A stretch of DNA of 64,000 nt from Saprospiraceae bacterium (GTDB lineage Bacteria; Bacteroidota; Bacteroidia; Chitinophagales; Saprospiraceae): positions 110,383-174,382 of the forward strand of contig JAHDDO010000004.1 in the NCBI GenBank assembly GCA_020629315.1, given 5' to 3'. Numbering within the stretch: position 1 is the first letter of the stretch; every line of letters begins with the position of its first letter. The notes under the pieces were generated by a model that searched no databases, was not told the DNA's origin, and was given only the letters and a program-made list of their open reading frames with translations. This document shows, in pieces, positions 37,158 through 46,863 of this stretch. The position numbers and the translations under genes were made by a program.

Positions 37158-38269
37158 AGCAGCTTCTGTATCTCTTGCTCTAAATTATATCTTGGATTTA
37201 GTGCTGCTATCTTACCTTCTCTATCGATCAAAAATGTAGTAGGGATAGATCTCACCCCATATAACCTAGATGCTTCAGAATCCCATTTTTTAAGATCACT
37301 CACATGAGAATCCCATGCCAGTTGATCTTTTTTGATGGCATCTTCCCATTTAGCTTTTGACATTTGCATTCGTCGGTCAATATCTTCCGGCGTTTTTAGC
37401 CTTGACTTCGTTCTTGAATCCAAACCATCTAAAGAAACACTGTACACCGTAAATCCGTCTTTCTTGTATTTGTTGTAGGTTTCAACCACATGTGGATTCG
37501 CTTTTCTACATGGCCCACACCAACTGGCCCAAAAGTCCAATAAAACGATTTGTCCTTTAAGATCAGATAACTTTCTAACCTTGCCATCCAAACCAGGTAG
37601 TGCAATTTCAGGAGCAGCTTCTCCTATATCTACAGCATACTTTCCTCTTTTAGGCTTAGATTTGGCTTCTACTTTGGCGATATGACCTTTATATTCTTTC
37701 GTATAATTTGCGTCTGGGTATGCTGATTCTAATCGAGCTAACACATTTTTATGATCCTTGACGCTTGTGCCTGAAAAATTGTAAATTTTTGTCGCTAGTG
37801 CCGAAGCCAACAATGGATCTTCCGAGTTAACTAAGCTAGTTACGGCATCTTTACTAAGCTCTCGCTTTATGTATTTACTCATGTGTTGCTGGTAAGATGT
37901 CGAAAGAGGGGAACCATCAACGGTATACGCATAGGTTTGCAAAGTCGATATATCGCCAGTAATATCAATAGATTTTTCTGTGCCATTAAGAACCAAGTCA
38001 ACACTTTTATTCCCTAATCGAACTCTATATAAGCCTGGACCAGGCGCTTCTTCTAAATTAATAGTAAAGCTTCCATTTCCAGAGGCTTGTGACTGTCCCA
38101 GTCTCATAAATGCATTATCGTAGGATGTTTTATCCAGATAAACATTCATGTTATCGGCTTTGTCTACTTTTCCTTTTATGCTAAGACCATTGGCTCCTCC
38201 TCCAGAAGAGCAAGCGGCAAGTAGAAGCAAACTAAAACTGATCAAAGCATACTTTATGATAAATTTCAT
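37154..38269 (-). CDS. TlpA/ResA-like thioredoxin lipoprotein with DUF4369-like N-terminus
   Basis: 371 aa. Lipoprotein signal MKFIIKYALISFSLLLLAAC with lipidated Cys20. Residues ~28-110 match the DUF4369 pattern (SIKGKVDKADNMNVYLDK) and a helical linker follows. The thioredoxin domain runs from ~213, with the active site WASWCGPC (Cys251, Cys254) and SIPTTFLIDREGKI carrying the cis-proline. Such proteins reduce disulfides in the periplasm, for example in cytochrome c maturation or sorting of Cys-rich exported proteins. That substrate class is abundant in this window, but the link is inference. Downstream of purL by 22 bases on the same strand. Confidence 0.9.
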   Translation of the reverse strand: MKFIIKYALISFSLLLLAACSSGGGANGLSIKGKVDKADNMNVYLDKTSYDNAFMRLGQSQASGNGSFTINLEEAPGPGLYRVRLGNKSVDLVLNGTEKSIDITGDISTLQTYAYTVDGSPLSTSYQQHMSKYIKRELSKDAVTSLVNSEDPLLASALATKIYNFSGTSVKDHKNVLARLESAYPDANYTKEYKGHIAKVEAKSKPKRGKYAVDIGEAAPEIALPGLDGKVRKLSDLKGQIVLLDFWASWCGPCRKANPHVVETYNKYKKDGFTVYSVSLDGLDSRTKSRLKTPEDIDRRMQMSKAKWEDAIKKDQLAWDSHVSDLKKWDSEASRLYGVRSIPTTFLIDREGKIAALNPRYNLEQEIQKLL

Positions 38270-38291
38270 AGTATAAATAGTTTATTATGAA

Positions 38292-40538
38292 CTAGTTAAG
38301 ATGTGTGTCTAAAGTTTTGTCAAATATATTAATAAAATCAGCTATGCTACCTAAGTCTTGATCTTGGAAAGAAAGACTTCCGTCGGTTACACTACCTATT
38401 TTCTGTAAAGGAACCCCATGTTGTGAAGCTACCTGACTAAGTTCTTCTAGCTTTTCGGCTTTACAACTGATCACAATTCTACTTTGCGATTCCCCAAACG
38501 CTAAAGCATCTAGTCTGATTTCGTCTGCACAGCGAACTGTAAATCCAAGTTTATTTTTGAAAGCTGACTCTAATAGACAAAAGACCAAACCTCCTTCTGA
38601 AACGTCATGAGCGGAAAGTATCGTATCTTTTTCTATCAAGGTAAGTATCGTTTCTTGAAGCGATTTTTCAGCCTTGAGATCAAAATGAGGCACAGGACTT
38701 TCTGACTGTCCAACGATATTTCGTAAATATTCACTTTGATTGATGTCATTCTTATTTTCACCTAGCAATACGATAACATCTCCTTCTTTCTCAAAAGATA
38801 ATCCCATTCGATGATCCACATCGTGCAGTAGTCCAATCATACCTATCGTTGGGGTAGGATAGACGGGTTCTACTTTTCCAGCTAATTGTGTTTGATTATA
38901 AAAACTTACATTACCTCCGGTTACAGGCGTATCAAACATTTCACAAGCCTCTCCCATACCTTTGATTACATTAACAAATTGCCAATAGACCTCTGGGTTA
39001 TATGGATTTCCAAAATTCAGACAGTTTGTAACGGCTAAGGGTCTTGCTCCAGTACATGCGATATTTCTAGCAGCCTCTGAAACGGCAATCATAGCGCCTA
39101 CATATGGATCTGCATACACATATGCGGAATTACAATCTACCGAACTGACTATCGCTTTGTTACTTCCTTTAAGACGCGTAATAAAGCCATCAGAAGGATC
39201 ATTAGTATGCATGCTATTCGTGCGGACCATCGAATCATACTGCTCAAAGATCCACTTTTTAGACGCTAGATTGGGTAAAGACATCATTTGTAATGCCGTT
39301 GATTTTACGTCTGTAATATCGTTTATCTCCGTAATGTTGAATTTGGATAAAGCAGCAAAATACGTTGCTTCAGTGAATTCTCGGTCATACACTGGAGCAC
39401 CGCCACCTAGCACAAGATCTTCAGAAGGAACATCAACTACCTTTTCGCCTTGCGTATAAAACTCTAATCGTCCTGAATCTGTAACTTCTCCGATTAACTC
39501 ACATTCTAGATCCCATTTATCAAAGACTTCTTGAAGTAACGATTCTTTTCCTTTATGACAGACAATTAGCATTCGCTCTTGAGACTCAGAAAGTAGAATT
39601 TCAAAAGGCAACATATCTTTTTGTCTTTTCGGCACTTTATCTAGATCGATTCGCATACCAGTTCCAGACTTTGCACTCATTTCCGACGTGGAACAAGAAA
39701 TACCAGCAGCGCCCATATCCTGCATTCCGACAATAGCACCTGTTTTTATAGCTTCCAGGGTCGCCTCTAATAATAATTTCTCTTGAAATGGATCGCCTAC
39801 TTGTACAGCTGGAAGATCATCTGCAGAGTCTTCCGTCAGATCTGCAGAAGCAAAAGTAGCACCGTGAATACCATCTTTTCCTGTAGCAGAACCTACAATA
39901 AATACCGGGTTTCCTGGGCCGTCAGCAATAGCAGACACTGTATCTCCCACCTTAACGACTCCAATGGACATTGCATTCACAAGAATGTTTTGGTTATAGC
40001 ATTCATTAAAGTACGTTTCACCACCTATGGTAGGCACACCTAAACAATTGCCATAATCGCCAATCCCTTTAACAACTCCTTTGACTAAGTGCTGCGTATG
40101 GGGCAAACTAAGATCACCAAAACGTAAAGAGTTTAAGGCTGCAATAGGCCTGGCTCCCATGGTGAAAATATCTCTATGAATACCACCTACACCAGTAGCT
40201 GCCCCTTGGTAGGGCTCTATAGCAGAAGGGTGGTTATGAGACTCGATTTTAAAAGCACAGGCCATACCATCGCCGATGTCCACAAGACCGGCATTCTCTT
40301 CTCCCGCTTCTACTAACAAAGCAGAACCTTTACGAGGTAACGTCTTTAAGTATTTTATGGAATTTTTATACGAGCAGTGCTCAGACCACATCACAGAGAA
40401 TACACTCAATTCAGTGAAATTCGGTGTCCGACCTAATATTTGCTTGATCTTTTCGAACTCATCTTCTGTGAGCCCTAATTTTTTTGCGGTATCAACATTC
40501 GTTAGTTGATTTGAAATGCTTTGGTTCATGCTTGCCAT
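38292..40538 (-). CDS. purL: Phosphoribosylformylglycinamidine synthase, synthetase subunit
   Basis: 748 aa, the size of the stand-alone small-form PurL. It makes FGAM from FGAR, ATP and glutamine-derived ammonia in de novo purine synthesis, normally with PurQ and PurS. Motifs include [13 protein letters not shown] near the N-terminus, [20 protein letters not shown] (nucleotide and metal site), [30 protein letters not shown] and the C-terminal AHDVSEGGL. The ATG at 40538 is used; a second ATG follows three codons later. No purQ or purS is in the window. Confidence 0.95.
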   Translation of the reverse strand: MASMNQSISNQLTNVDTAKKLGLTEDEFEKIKQILGRTPNFTELSVFSVMWSEHCSYKNSIKYLKTLPRKGSALLVEAGEENAGLVDIGDGMACAFKIESHNHPSAIEPYQGAATGVGGIHRDIFTMGARPIAALNSLRFGDLSLPHTQHLVKGVVKGIGDYGNCLGVPTIGGETYFNECYNQNILVNAMSIGVVKVGDTVSAIADGPGNPVFIVGSATGKDGIHGATFASADLTEDSADDLPAVQVGDPFQEKLLLEATLEAIKTGAIVGMQDMGAAGISCSTSEMSAKSGTGMRIDLDKVPKRQKDMLPFEILLSESQERMLIVCHKGKESLLQEVFDKWDLECELIGEVTDSGRLEFYTQGEKVVDVPSEDLVLGGGAPVYDREFTEATYFAALSKFNITEINDITDVKSTALQMMSLPNLASKKWIFEQYDSMVRTNSMHTNDPSDGFITRLKGSNKAIVSSVDCNSAYVYADPYVGAMIAVSEAARNIACTGARPLAVTNCLNFGNPYNPEVYWQFVNVIKGMGEACEMFDTPVTGGNVSFYNQTQLAGKVEPVYPTPTIGMIGLLHDVDHRMGLSFEKEGDVIVLLGENKNDINQSEYLRNIVGQSESPVPHFDLKAEKSLQETILTLIEKDTILSAHDVSEGGLVFCLLESAFKNKLGFTVRCADEIRLDALAFGESQSRIVISCKAEKLEELSQVASQHGVPLQKIGSVTDGSLSFQDQDLGSIADFINIFDKTLDTHLN

Positions 40539-40602
40539 TGAGCCACAAAGATAATTTTCAAATATTCAATTTTAATAATACGAAGCCCCTAATTGTTAGG
40601 AA

Positions 40603-41199
40603 TTACTTGATTAAGTAGTTTATTAAAAAGAAAACAACCAGGTATATCCACAGGATATCTAAAAAGTGCCAATAAATAGTCAATAATTTCAATCGACGTG
40701 CTTTTGTATCATCCGAAAAATATACCAGAACACTGACCGGTTCTTTCATTTTCTTGATGGCAATAAACCAGAAATACGCCAAAAAAGGAATACCACCAAT
40801 TAAATGAAGCATGTGTATAAAGCTAATTACATACATGTATGAGGCCATAGTAGAGTAGGTAAGATGGATGCCTGCTTGTATTAATTGCCACCAAGCAAAT
40901 ATTTGCATGACTAGGAATAATATCGAAAGTAATAAAGTAAAGAGAAGACTTTGCTTGTACTTTTCAGTTTGGTCATTGATATAAGATCGTTTGGCTCTAA
41001 CCAAAGTGTAACTTGAAAGTAATAATATCACCGTGTTAAAGTAAAATAGATTTGGTAAGGCCAGGGGGGGTAAACCGGCTTGTACTCTATTGTACATGAA
41101 GGCTGCCGAAAATGCTACAAATAAGGCTGACATACCAAACAGCATTAAGTATACGACCAGTACTTGTGGGTGGATTAAATAGTTCTTAGCCTGTGACAT
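40603..41199 (-). CDS. Heme-copper oxidase subunit III family protein
   Basis: 198 aa with five hydrophobic helices. Conserved positions of COX3 are seen: helix 1 MLFGMSALFVAFSAAFMYNR, SFIHMLHLIGGIPFLAYFW, and the closing YWHFLDILWIYLVVFFL. It should be a structural subunit of an aa3- or ba3-type terminal oxidase in the inner membrane. No subunit I or II genes are nearby, so it is an orphan copy. It sits behind the terminator of the C25 protease gene. Confidence 0.88.
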   Translation of the reverse strand: MSQAKNYLIHPQVLVVYLMLFGMSALFVAFSAAFMYNRVQAGLPPLALPNLFYFNTVILLLSSYTLVRAKRSYINDQTEKYKQSLLFTLLLSILFLVMQIFAWWQLIQAGIHLTYSTMASYMYVISFIHMLHLIGGIPFLAYFWFIAIKKMKEPVSVLVYFSDDTKARRLKLLTIYWHFLDILWIYLVVFFLINYLIK

Positions 41200-41230
41200 T
41201 ACTTAGAAACAGGATTTTAATTAGGTGGTT

Positions 41231-41264
41231 CAAAAGAAAAGCCGGAGTTTTAGGCTCCGGCTTT
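41231..41264 (-). terminator. Rho-independent terminator of the C25 protease gene
   Basis: AAAGCCGGAG (41238-41247) pairs exactly with CTCCGGCTTT (41255-41264) over a 7-base loop. On the minus strand the stem is followed by TTTTCTTTTG. It starts 4 bases past the stop at 41269. The plus-strand flank is also T-rich, so it could work in both directions. Confidence 0.88.
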
Positions 41265-41268
41265 AGTT

Positions 41269-44200
41269 TTATTTTATTACAATTTTTTCAGTGATTGTCC
41301 TTTGATCAGTATGCACCTTAATTAGATATATACCGGCGGGTATATTTTCTATGTTAAGATTATAAGTATCTAATTGATTCTGATTTCCTAATATGTGATT
41401 TTGAATCAAAGATCCTGACAAACTAGTAATCTGTATTCCAGTGATAGCTTGATCTTTTGATGCGATCGTTAATACCTCAATAGCAGGATTTGGATAGATC
41501 TGTACCGCATCTAAACGAGCTTCTTCTACATTAGAAGGTGTAATTTCTTGATAAGGAGGTAGAATTATGTCATCAATCCAAACGGCATCCTCACCCGAAC
41601 TTATAATTTCATCCTTATAGTATTCCCAAACTAATGTGTGTTCTCCTACAGTTAGATCATAACTGACTTCAGACCAGTCTTTGTTGCCGCTCCATCCATC
41701 CATGCGTTCACCATCAATAGAAAAGTATAAGAAGTCATAAGATCCTTCTGAATCAGTTCTAAAAGAGAAAAAACAAGGTCCAGCTTCTAAAACATCTATA
41801 GTCAATGTGTGGTACGTTGATGCGTCATGACCGATGGTTCCGGATTGTAAACAGTATTCACCTTTATATGGGTTTTGATCAGTCCTAAACCATGGAATAC
41901 TTTCGTCAAACGTGAATGGATGTCCAGTTTCGTCATTTTCAAAATCCTCAATGATTAAGTTAGCCCTAAACTCTTCAGCACCTGTTGCGTCATAAAATTC
42001 ATCACCGACTAAATATTGAAAATCTACAATTTGATTATACGGCATGGCAGCATCTACAAATACTTCATACGTAGTGATCATATTTCCATTATCACCCATG
42101 ATTTGAGCAATTGGACTATCTGGTGAACTAATATTTATTCCTGCACTTGAACTACTAAGTGTTCCAATGATATCTTGAATGTCACTACTGCCTACATTAT
42201 AATTCTCAACAGATATAAGCACTGTTTCATCAGCATCCATTCTTCCATTGCCGTTTCCGGTGGTTGCATCGTCAATCGTGATGGCCCCAACTTTTAATTC
42301 CGGCGCATTTAGTTTAATCTGCAAACTAGAATTCCATTCGTGTCCATCAGCCTCGATCTTTATACCAAAAGGAACTACATAACCATCTTCGACGCCTTCT
42401 GCTACTTGAATCTCAAAATTCTCCAATTGGGTGTGTAATTCATCAGCTATTATATTTCCATGCTGACTAGCATCTTGGGTAATGCTTACCTTATCATCTG
42501 ATGAACTAATAGTAAGCCTTACATTAGTAGCTGTTTCCACACCTACATTTTGAAGGTCAATGTCGAGGGCAAAACGTTCTGCATGATCTGCTAATCCATT
42601 GTTATTACCAGCTACATCATTTACTCTAGCTTCAGTAAGAATTACATAAGGTCCTTCTGCTGGAATTACGGAAATTGTACCTTGGTAAGGTATTGTATTA
42701 AAAGCAGTTGCAGTAACAATAATATCTTCTGGAGATAGTAGCCCTTCTCCTTTTATTTCAATAGTAGTCTGACCATTTTCTATATAGCCTGTACCCACAC
42801 TTTCACCTCTGTAATACAATCCTATCATTGCATCCTCTGTATTACTACTTACCGTAATACTACTTGTTCCAATAAACACGGATTCTATATGTGTTACCGT
42901 CAGTTGTTGTGGAAATGCAGTTCTGATTTCCATCGTAGGATCACCAAATAAGCACCACGTGTCCATCATATCTTCACCGCCTCCTTGGTATTGATCAATC
43001 ATATAACCGCCACCATGCACTAGTATTGAACCAAAGCTATGTCGGGTTTTGTAGGCGGCAGAACCTGCAATGATCCTATTCATTTCATCTTGTCCAGCCA
43101 TTGGAGGTGACCAACTTTGAAGGACTGAAGAAAATAGACCGCCGATACCTCCAGTAGGAGCACCCGTGGCTTCGTCTGTGGCTTTCATCCAGCGTTCTCC
43201 AAAACAATCTCCAGTACCATCTGATTCATCAAAATCACCCACGCAACACGCAACGGCGATACAGAATGGATAAGCACCTGTGTTTACCATAGCATCAATG
43301 GCCTGGCTATTCAAACCTCCGGTTACCAAAATACCATGTGAACCATGACCTACATAATTGTACAATGAAGTTCCTTGTCCCTCTATTACAGCTAGTAATT
43401 CACTAACCCCCGGCCATTCTGCATCATCGCTAGTATGACTGCCAGGCGTCGGTGATGAAGAAGATTGGTCTCCTTCATAAAACTCATACACCTCTTCATA
43501 GGTAAAATCAAGTAATAATTCCTTTATGATATTCATATGCTCAAAATCATACTCACCATTATCTCCAGGTCCCTCTTGCGAACCGGCCCCAATAGCTGTT
43601 GAAAACCATTGTGGTTTATCTGTATTGGGCGAAATTTCGTACTCCATTAATTTTTCAATAACTGGGGCTAATTCTTCCGCATTATGAGTGATCAGTCTTC
43701 CGATAAGTACTTCTGGGTAATGGTCATCTCCGGCTAAGTAGCCATAACAATTGTCACAATATCCATCTCCAAAACCTAAAAACAACTCTGAAGTAACTTG
43801 ATCCTCATCACCTACGATAATTACATAGGATATATATTTTTCAGCATACATGCTGGCTACATATTCTTGTACGGCAGTTAAGTCAGTTCCAAAATCATCT
43901 GTATTAGCTACAAATACCTCATGCCCTTTTTGTCTCTTCCAAGTAATATAAGGAGCCATGACTTCATCATATTCACTATTCATTAGCACTAATATGCCGC
44001 CATACTCATCCGTATACTCATATCTATTTTCAGTAGATTGAAAATTAATGAATCGTTCCTTAAATATATTTTCGAACGAAACATTTACAGGAGGAACAAC
44101 AGCAGGAGCTTTAAATCCTGCATCCGTATTCTTGCTAGCCTTGATTAGTAATCGAGTATGTACTCGGATACTTTCTGACGCTGGATTGTACTGCATAGGA

Positions 44201-44688
44201 AAGATCTTTACACTTTGACCCTTCACACTTCTGAATACATATGCCGCTTTCTCATGAATTAATTGCTTAGGGAAATACTGATCTTGATCATACACATCAC
44301 CAAAAGGATAGGCAATAGTCGATGGATCAGTATCACGTAGAATGTTCCCTTTACTAGGGGCAACTGGAGTTGAAGCCAAGTCTATATGTTCTGAACTAAG
44401 AACTTCGAATGTTAAAAGATCATCAAACTCAATAGCAAAGCTCGGGTTAATCGAAGGTAGATCGGGTTGCCCTAGGTTTAAGTTTCGAGCTGCACCCGAA
44501 AAACCAGGAATGAAATACTCACCTTCATCTGTACTCACTCTCTCAAAAGAGTAGTCATTCATTTGTACTTCAAACAAAATAGATGAGGCATCTTCAGATA
44601 ACACTTCAATAGTATAATCTGGAGAGTGGGCTAGTAATGAGCCAAAAACAAAACACAATAAAAAAGAATAAAGGAACCGTATTTTCAT
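41269..44688 (-). CDS. Gingipain-type C25 cysteine protease with T9SS type A sorting domain
   Basis: 1139 aa. The signal peptide is MKIRFLYSFLLCFVFGSLLA. A propeptide-like region (~25-215, with VFRSVKGQSVKIFPMQYNPA) leads into the C25 catalytic domain (~225-600): GGILVLMNSEY, IIVGDEDQV, His448 in NYVGHGSHG, and Cys481 (or 482) in AVACCVGDFD. A beta-sandwich region with CARDB-like repeats (LTEARVNDVAGNNNGLADHA, GNGRMDADETVLISVEN) follows, then a jelly-roll-like segment and the T9SS type A signal (VQIYPNPAIEVLTI ... ITEKIVIK). It should be exported to the surface or medium as an endopeptidase. It lies 2 bases after the small T9SS protein gene, so both are in one operon. Confidence 0.9.
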   Translation of the reverse strand: MKIRFLYSFLLCFVFGSLLAHSPDYTIEVLSEDASSILFEVQMNDYSFERVSTDEGEYFIPGFSGAARNLNLGQPDLPSINPSFAIEFDDLLTFEVLSSEHIDLASTPVAPSKGNILRDTDPSTIAYPFGDVYDQDQYFPKQLIHEKAAYVFRSVKGQSVKIFPMQYNPASESIRVHTRLLIKASKNTDAGFKAPAVVPPVNVSFENIFKERFINFQSTENRYEYTDEYGGILVLMNSEYDEVMAPYITWKRQKGHEVFVANTDDFGTDLTAVQEYVASMYAEKYISYVIIVGDEDQVTSELFLGFGDGYCDNCYGYLAGDDHYPEVLIGRLITHNAEELAPVIEKLMEYEISPNTDKPQWFSTAIGAGSQEGPGDNGEYDFEHMNIIKELLLDFTYEEVYEFYEGDQSSSSPTPGSHTSDDAEWPGVSELLAVIEGQGTSLYNYVGHGSHGILVTGGLNSQAIDAMVNTGAYPFCIAVACCVGDFDESDGTGDCFGERWMKATDEATGAPTGGIGGLFSSVLQSWSPPMAGQDEMNRIIAGSAAYKTRHSFGSILVHGGGYMIDQYQGGGEDMMDTWCLFGDPTMEIRTAFPQQLTVTHIESVFIGTSSITVSSNTEDAMIGLYYRGESVGTGYIENGQTTIEIKGEGLLSPEDIIVTATAFNTIPYQGTISVIPAEGPYVILTEARVNDVAGNNNGLADHAERFALDIDLQNVGVETATNVRLTISSSDDKVSITQDASQHGNIIADELHTQLENFEIQVAEGVEDGYVVPFGIKIEADGHEWNSSLQIKLNAPELKVGAITIDDATTGNGNGRMDADETVLISVENYNVGSSDIQDIIGTLSSSSAGINISSPDSPIAQIMGDNGNMITTYEVFVDAAMPYNQIVDFQYLVGDEFYDATGAEEFRANLIIEDFENDETGHPFTFDESIPWFRTDQNPYKGEYCLQSGTIGHDASTYHTLTIDVLEAGPCFFSFRTDSEGSYDFLYFSIDGERMDGWSGNKDWSEVSYDLTVGEHTLVWEYYKDEIISSGEDAVWIDDIILPPYQEITPSNVEEARLDAVQIYPNPAIEVLTIASKDQAITGIQITSLSGSLIQNHILGNQNQLDTYNLNIENIPAGIYLIKVHTDQRTITEKIVIK

Positions 44689-44690
44689 AA

Positions 44691-45377
44691 TTAATATTTC
44701 TGTACTACCGTTTGGAAAATATGTTGATCGTTTTGTAAACGTAATATATACTGACCTGAGATCAGTGTACTCATTGGCACAGTTAGCCCTTTACCACCTA
44801 ATACCATCTGACCAGTAGTAGGGTGGAATAGCTGCCATTCTGTATCTTCTGTAAACGATTCATTCGAAATATTCAATCGGGTATCAGCCGGATTAGGAAA
44901 TATTTTGATATCGGATACATTTACGTTTTGCGTTGTGGTCGTCGGTGATGGATTAAAATAAAAATGCGCAATCTTGAAATTGTCATCATCACCATTCTCA
45001 GAAACCCGGAAGGTCATATATGCCGGCGTATTTGATCCTTGGGGATTTACCGTTAATTTTAAGAAAGCATCTTCTCCAGGTGCAATCGGATTTTGGATGG
45101 CTGTATTGGGGATTATAGAATAGCAAGTCGTATTATCACATAACTCAATAAACCACTCCTCAGGAAACTCGTCTTCAATTAATCGCCATTTCAAGGTGAG
45201 CATATCATCTGATTCATTTCGTAAGTAAATAAAATGAACAGTCGCTATATGATCTAGATCGTTCACAATGAGTGAATCCGTAGGCTGCATACTGAATAAG
45301 TCCTGCGCTTCAAGACTGGCCGTTGTTGCCTGAAAAAGAAAGGCAAAAAATATGGGTATAAGAAATCTATAATTCAT
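44691..45377 (-). CDS. Small secreted protein with T9SS type A sorting domain
   Basis: 228 aa from the ATG at 45377 (a TTG five codons earlier is the only alternative). Signal peptide MNYRFLIPIFFAFLFQATTA. The ~120-residue core (HIATVHFIYLRNESDDMLTL, PIAPGEDAFLKLTV) resembles an immunoglobulin-like beta-sandwich of the ASPM/Hydin type, with two Cys in ELCDNTTCY that could pair. The C-terminal SDIKIFPNPADTRLNI ... SGQYILRL is the T9SS signal. First gene of an operon with the C25 protease; a chaperone, inhibitor or anchor role for that protease is a guess. Confidence 0.78.
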   Translation of the reverse strand: MNYRFLIPIFFAFLFQATTASLEAQDLFSMQPTDSLIVNDLDHIATVHFIYLRNESDDMLTLKWRLIEDEFPEEWFIELCDNTTCYSIIPNTAIQNPIAPGEDAFLKLTVNPQGSNTPAYMTFRVSENGDDDNFKIAHFYFNPSPTTTTQNVNVSDIKIFPNPADTRLNISNESFTEDTEWQLFHPTTGQMVLGGKGLTVPMSTLISGQYILRLQNDQHIFQTVVQKY

Positions 45378-45480
45378 ATGAGTAATATACAATTTAACAC
45401 TTGATTTCTTTTAGCAATACATGGTATAATTCTGCTAAATGTCTTTAGAATAGAAACATTTTGCATTTTTATGTATTACT

Positions 45481-45921
45481 ATGAGTATGACATACGTTTC
45501 GATCTTCCAACGAGGGACGCATCCTATTGTACAGTTAGGCTTTTTTGTAGTTCTGTTGCTTGTAAGTCAACTTATTATTTGGCAAGGTATCTCTGATGAT
45601 TCTGACGGAATGGTTTCTTGGGAGGCCTCATTTACCATCTTATTGTTGTTTAGTTTGTCCAATGCTATTATTAGTCTCTCTACAAAAAATCTGCAGAAAT
45701 ATTGGCTGTTTAGTATCTTTTCCTACGTGGGTTTGGCCTTTCTGGGAGGTGTCTTAGCTACAAATATTTCTGGGGTCACCGTAGATGAAGCAGGGCATTT
45801 TAGATGGTTGTACATGGTATTTACGTTTATCTTTTTGATCATTCTTACCATAGCGCAAACCATGCGGAAAATCGTCGAGATCGCAAAAAAGCAAGATGCA
45901 AGACTTAGAGGCGAAGAGTGA
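45481..45921 (+). CDS. Small four-helix membrane protein, unknown function
   Basis: 146 aa with about four hydrophobic helices (roughly 17-36, 49-66, 75-95 and 108-126), a short charged C-terminus (AKKQDARLRGEE), and a short N-terminal cytoplasmic segment (SMTYVSIFQRGTHP). I recognise no family. It is divergent from the T9SS/C25 operon and ends 3 bases before the stop of the convergent DUF4465 gene. Confidence 0.7.
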   Translation: MSMTYVSIFQRGTHPIVQLGFFVVLLLVSQLIIWQGISDDSDGMVSWEASFTILLLFSLSNAIISLSTKNLQKYWLFSIFSYVGLAFLGGVLATNISGVTVDEAGHFRWLYMVFTFIFLIILTIAQTMRKIVEIAKKQDARLRGEE

Positions 45922-45924
45922 TTC

Positions 45925-46863
45925 TTATTGCTTTATAAAGAGTTGTTTTTTCGCTCCTACACATAACAAATACGTACCTCTAGAAAAACCACTCACATCA
46001 ATCGCGTCACCAGTACTAATAGCTCGATAGTGACATTGACCTACCATATCATAAATCTGTATCTCAAGGCCAACTTTTACATCTGCATATAACACTTGTT
46101 GGACGGGATTAGGATATATGGATAAGGCCTTTTCTGTTTGTGTTTCAATGCTGTTTATGATTTCATATTCGAAATCATCGATGCAAAGATATGTAGGCGT
46201 ATTTACCCCGAAAGCACCCGTGTCTGAAGAATACCAACTGATATGGATCTCATCAATAATACCTAATGGTGTTAAATCAACAGCGGTCCAATCATCAATA
46301 ATATAGTCTTCACTATTATCTTCAAATCGATAGTCGGCCAAATAAAAATTTAGGGAATCACCGGTTGACAAACCATCTTTAACGCCTTTGAAGCTTACGT
46401 AAAAGTAATCAGGATCAGTCCCATCAACACCGCCAAATTTCTTAGCAAAAGAATCCCCATTTAACATGCTGTAATAGGCATACGAATTGTTACTAACATA
46501 CATTTCCATTGGAGCGCCTTGACCTTGGCCAATAATAATACGAGTAGGGTCAAGAATAGAATTAAAATTATAAGCTACCATATAGGTATCCGAACCATTA
46601 TTACCCTTGCCTGCTATGCTAGCGTATTGATTTTCAAAACCAGGTGTAACTGGATCATTCATCGCGGACACAGCCCAATGAAAAAAAGAATTATACGTAG
46701 GATCATAAACATTAGGAAATCGGAGATCAAATACTTCCCACATGTCATTTTCAGCATCATTTAAAAATGTTCCTTCCTCCAAATCAAATATTTCAAAATC
46801 GATTTGCGAATAAAGAGTCGGAAGGCAAAAAATAAATAGAATTAGGGCGAGAATGGACTTCAT
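45925..46863 (-). CDS. DUF4465 surface protein with T9SS type A sorting domain
   Basis: 312 aa; signal peptide MKSILALILFIFCLPTLYSQ. Residues ~20-225 follow the DUF4465 pattern: DFEIFDLEEGTFLND, FFHWAVSAMNDPVTPGFENQ, YMVAYNF, FYVSFKGVKDG, then FYLADYRFED and TYLCIDDFEYE near the end. A T9SS signal (LSIYPNPVQQVLYA ... FSRGTYLLCVGAKKQLFIKQ) closes it. Its start ATG overlaps the end of the TonB-dependent receptor gene by 4 bases, so the two are translationally coupled. DUF4465 proteins often neighbour such receptors, which suggests a surface ligand-capture partner for uptake. The ligand is not known from the sequence. Confidence 0.83.
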   Translation of the reverse strand: MKSILALILFIFCLPTLYSQIDFEIFDLEEGTFLNDAENDMWEVFDLRFPNVYDPTYNSFFHWAVSAMNDPVTPGFENQYASIAGKGNNGSDTYMVAYNFNSILDPTRIIIGQGQGAPMEMYVSNNSYAYYSMLNGDSFAKKFGGVDGTDPDYFYVSFKGVKDGLSTGDSLNFYLADYRFEDNSEDYIIDDWTAVDLTPLGIIDEIHISWYSSDTGAFGVNTPTYLCIDDFEYEIINSIETQTEKALSIYPNPVQQVLYADVKVGLEIQIYDMVGQCHYRAISTGDAIDVSGFSRGTYLLCVGAKKQLFIKQ

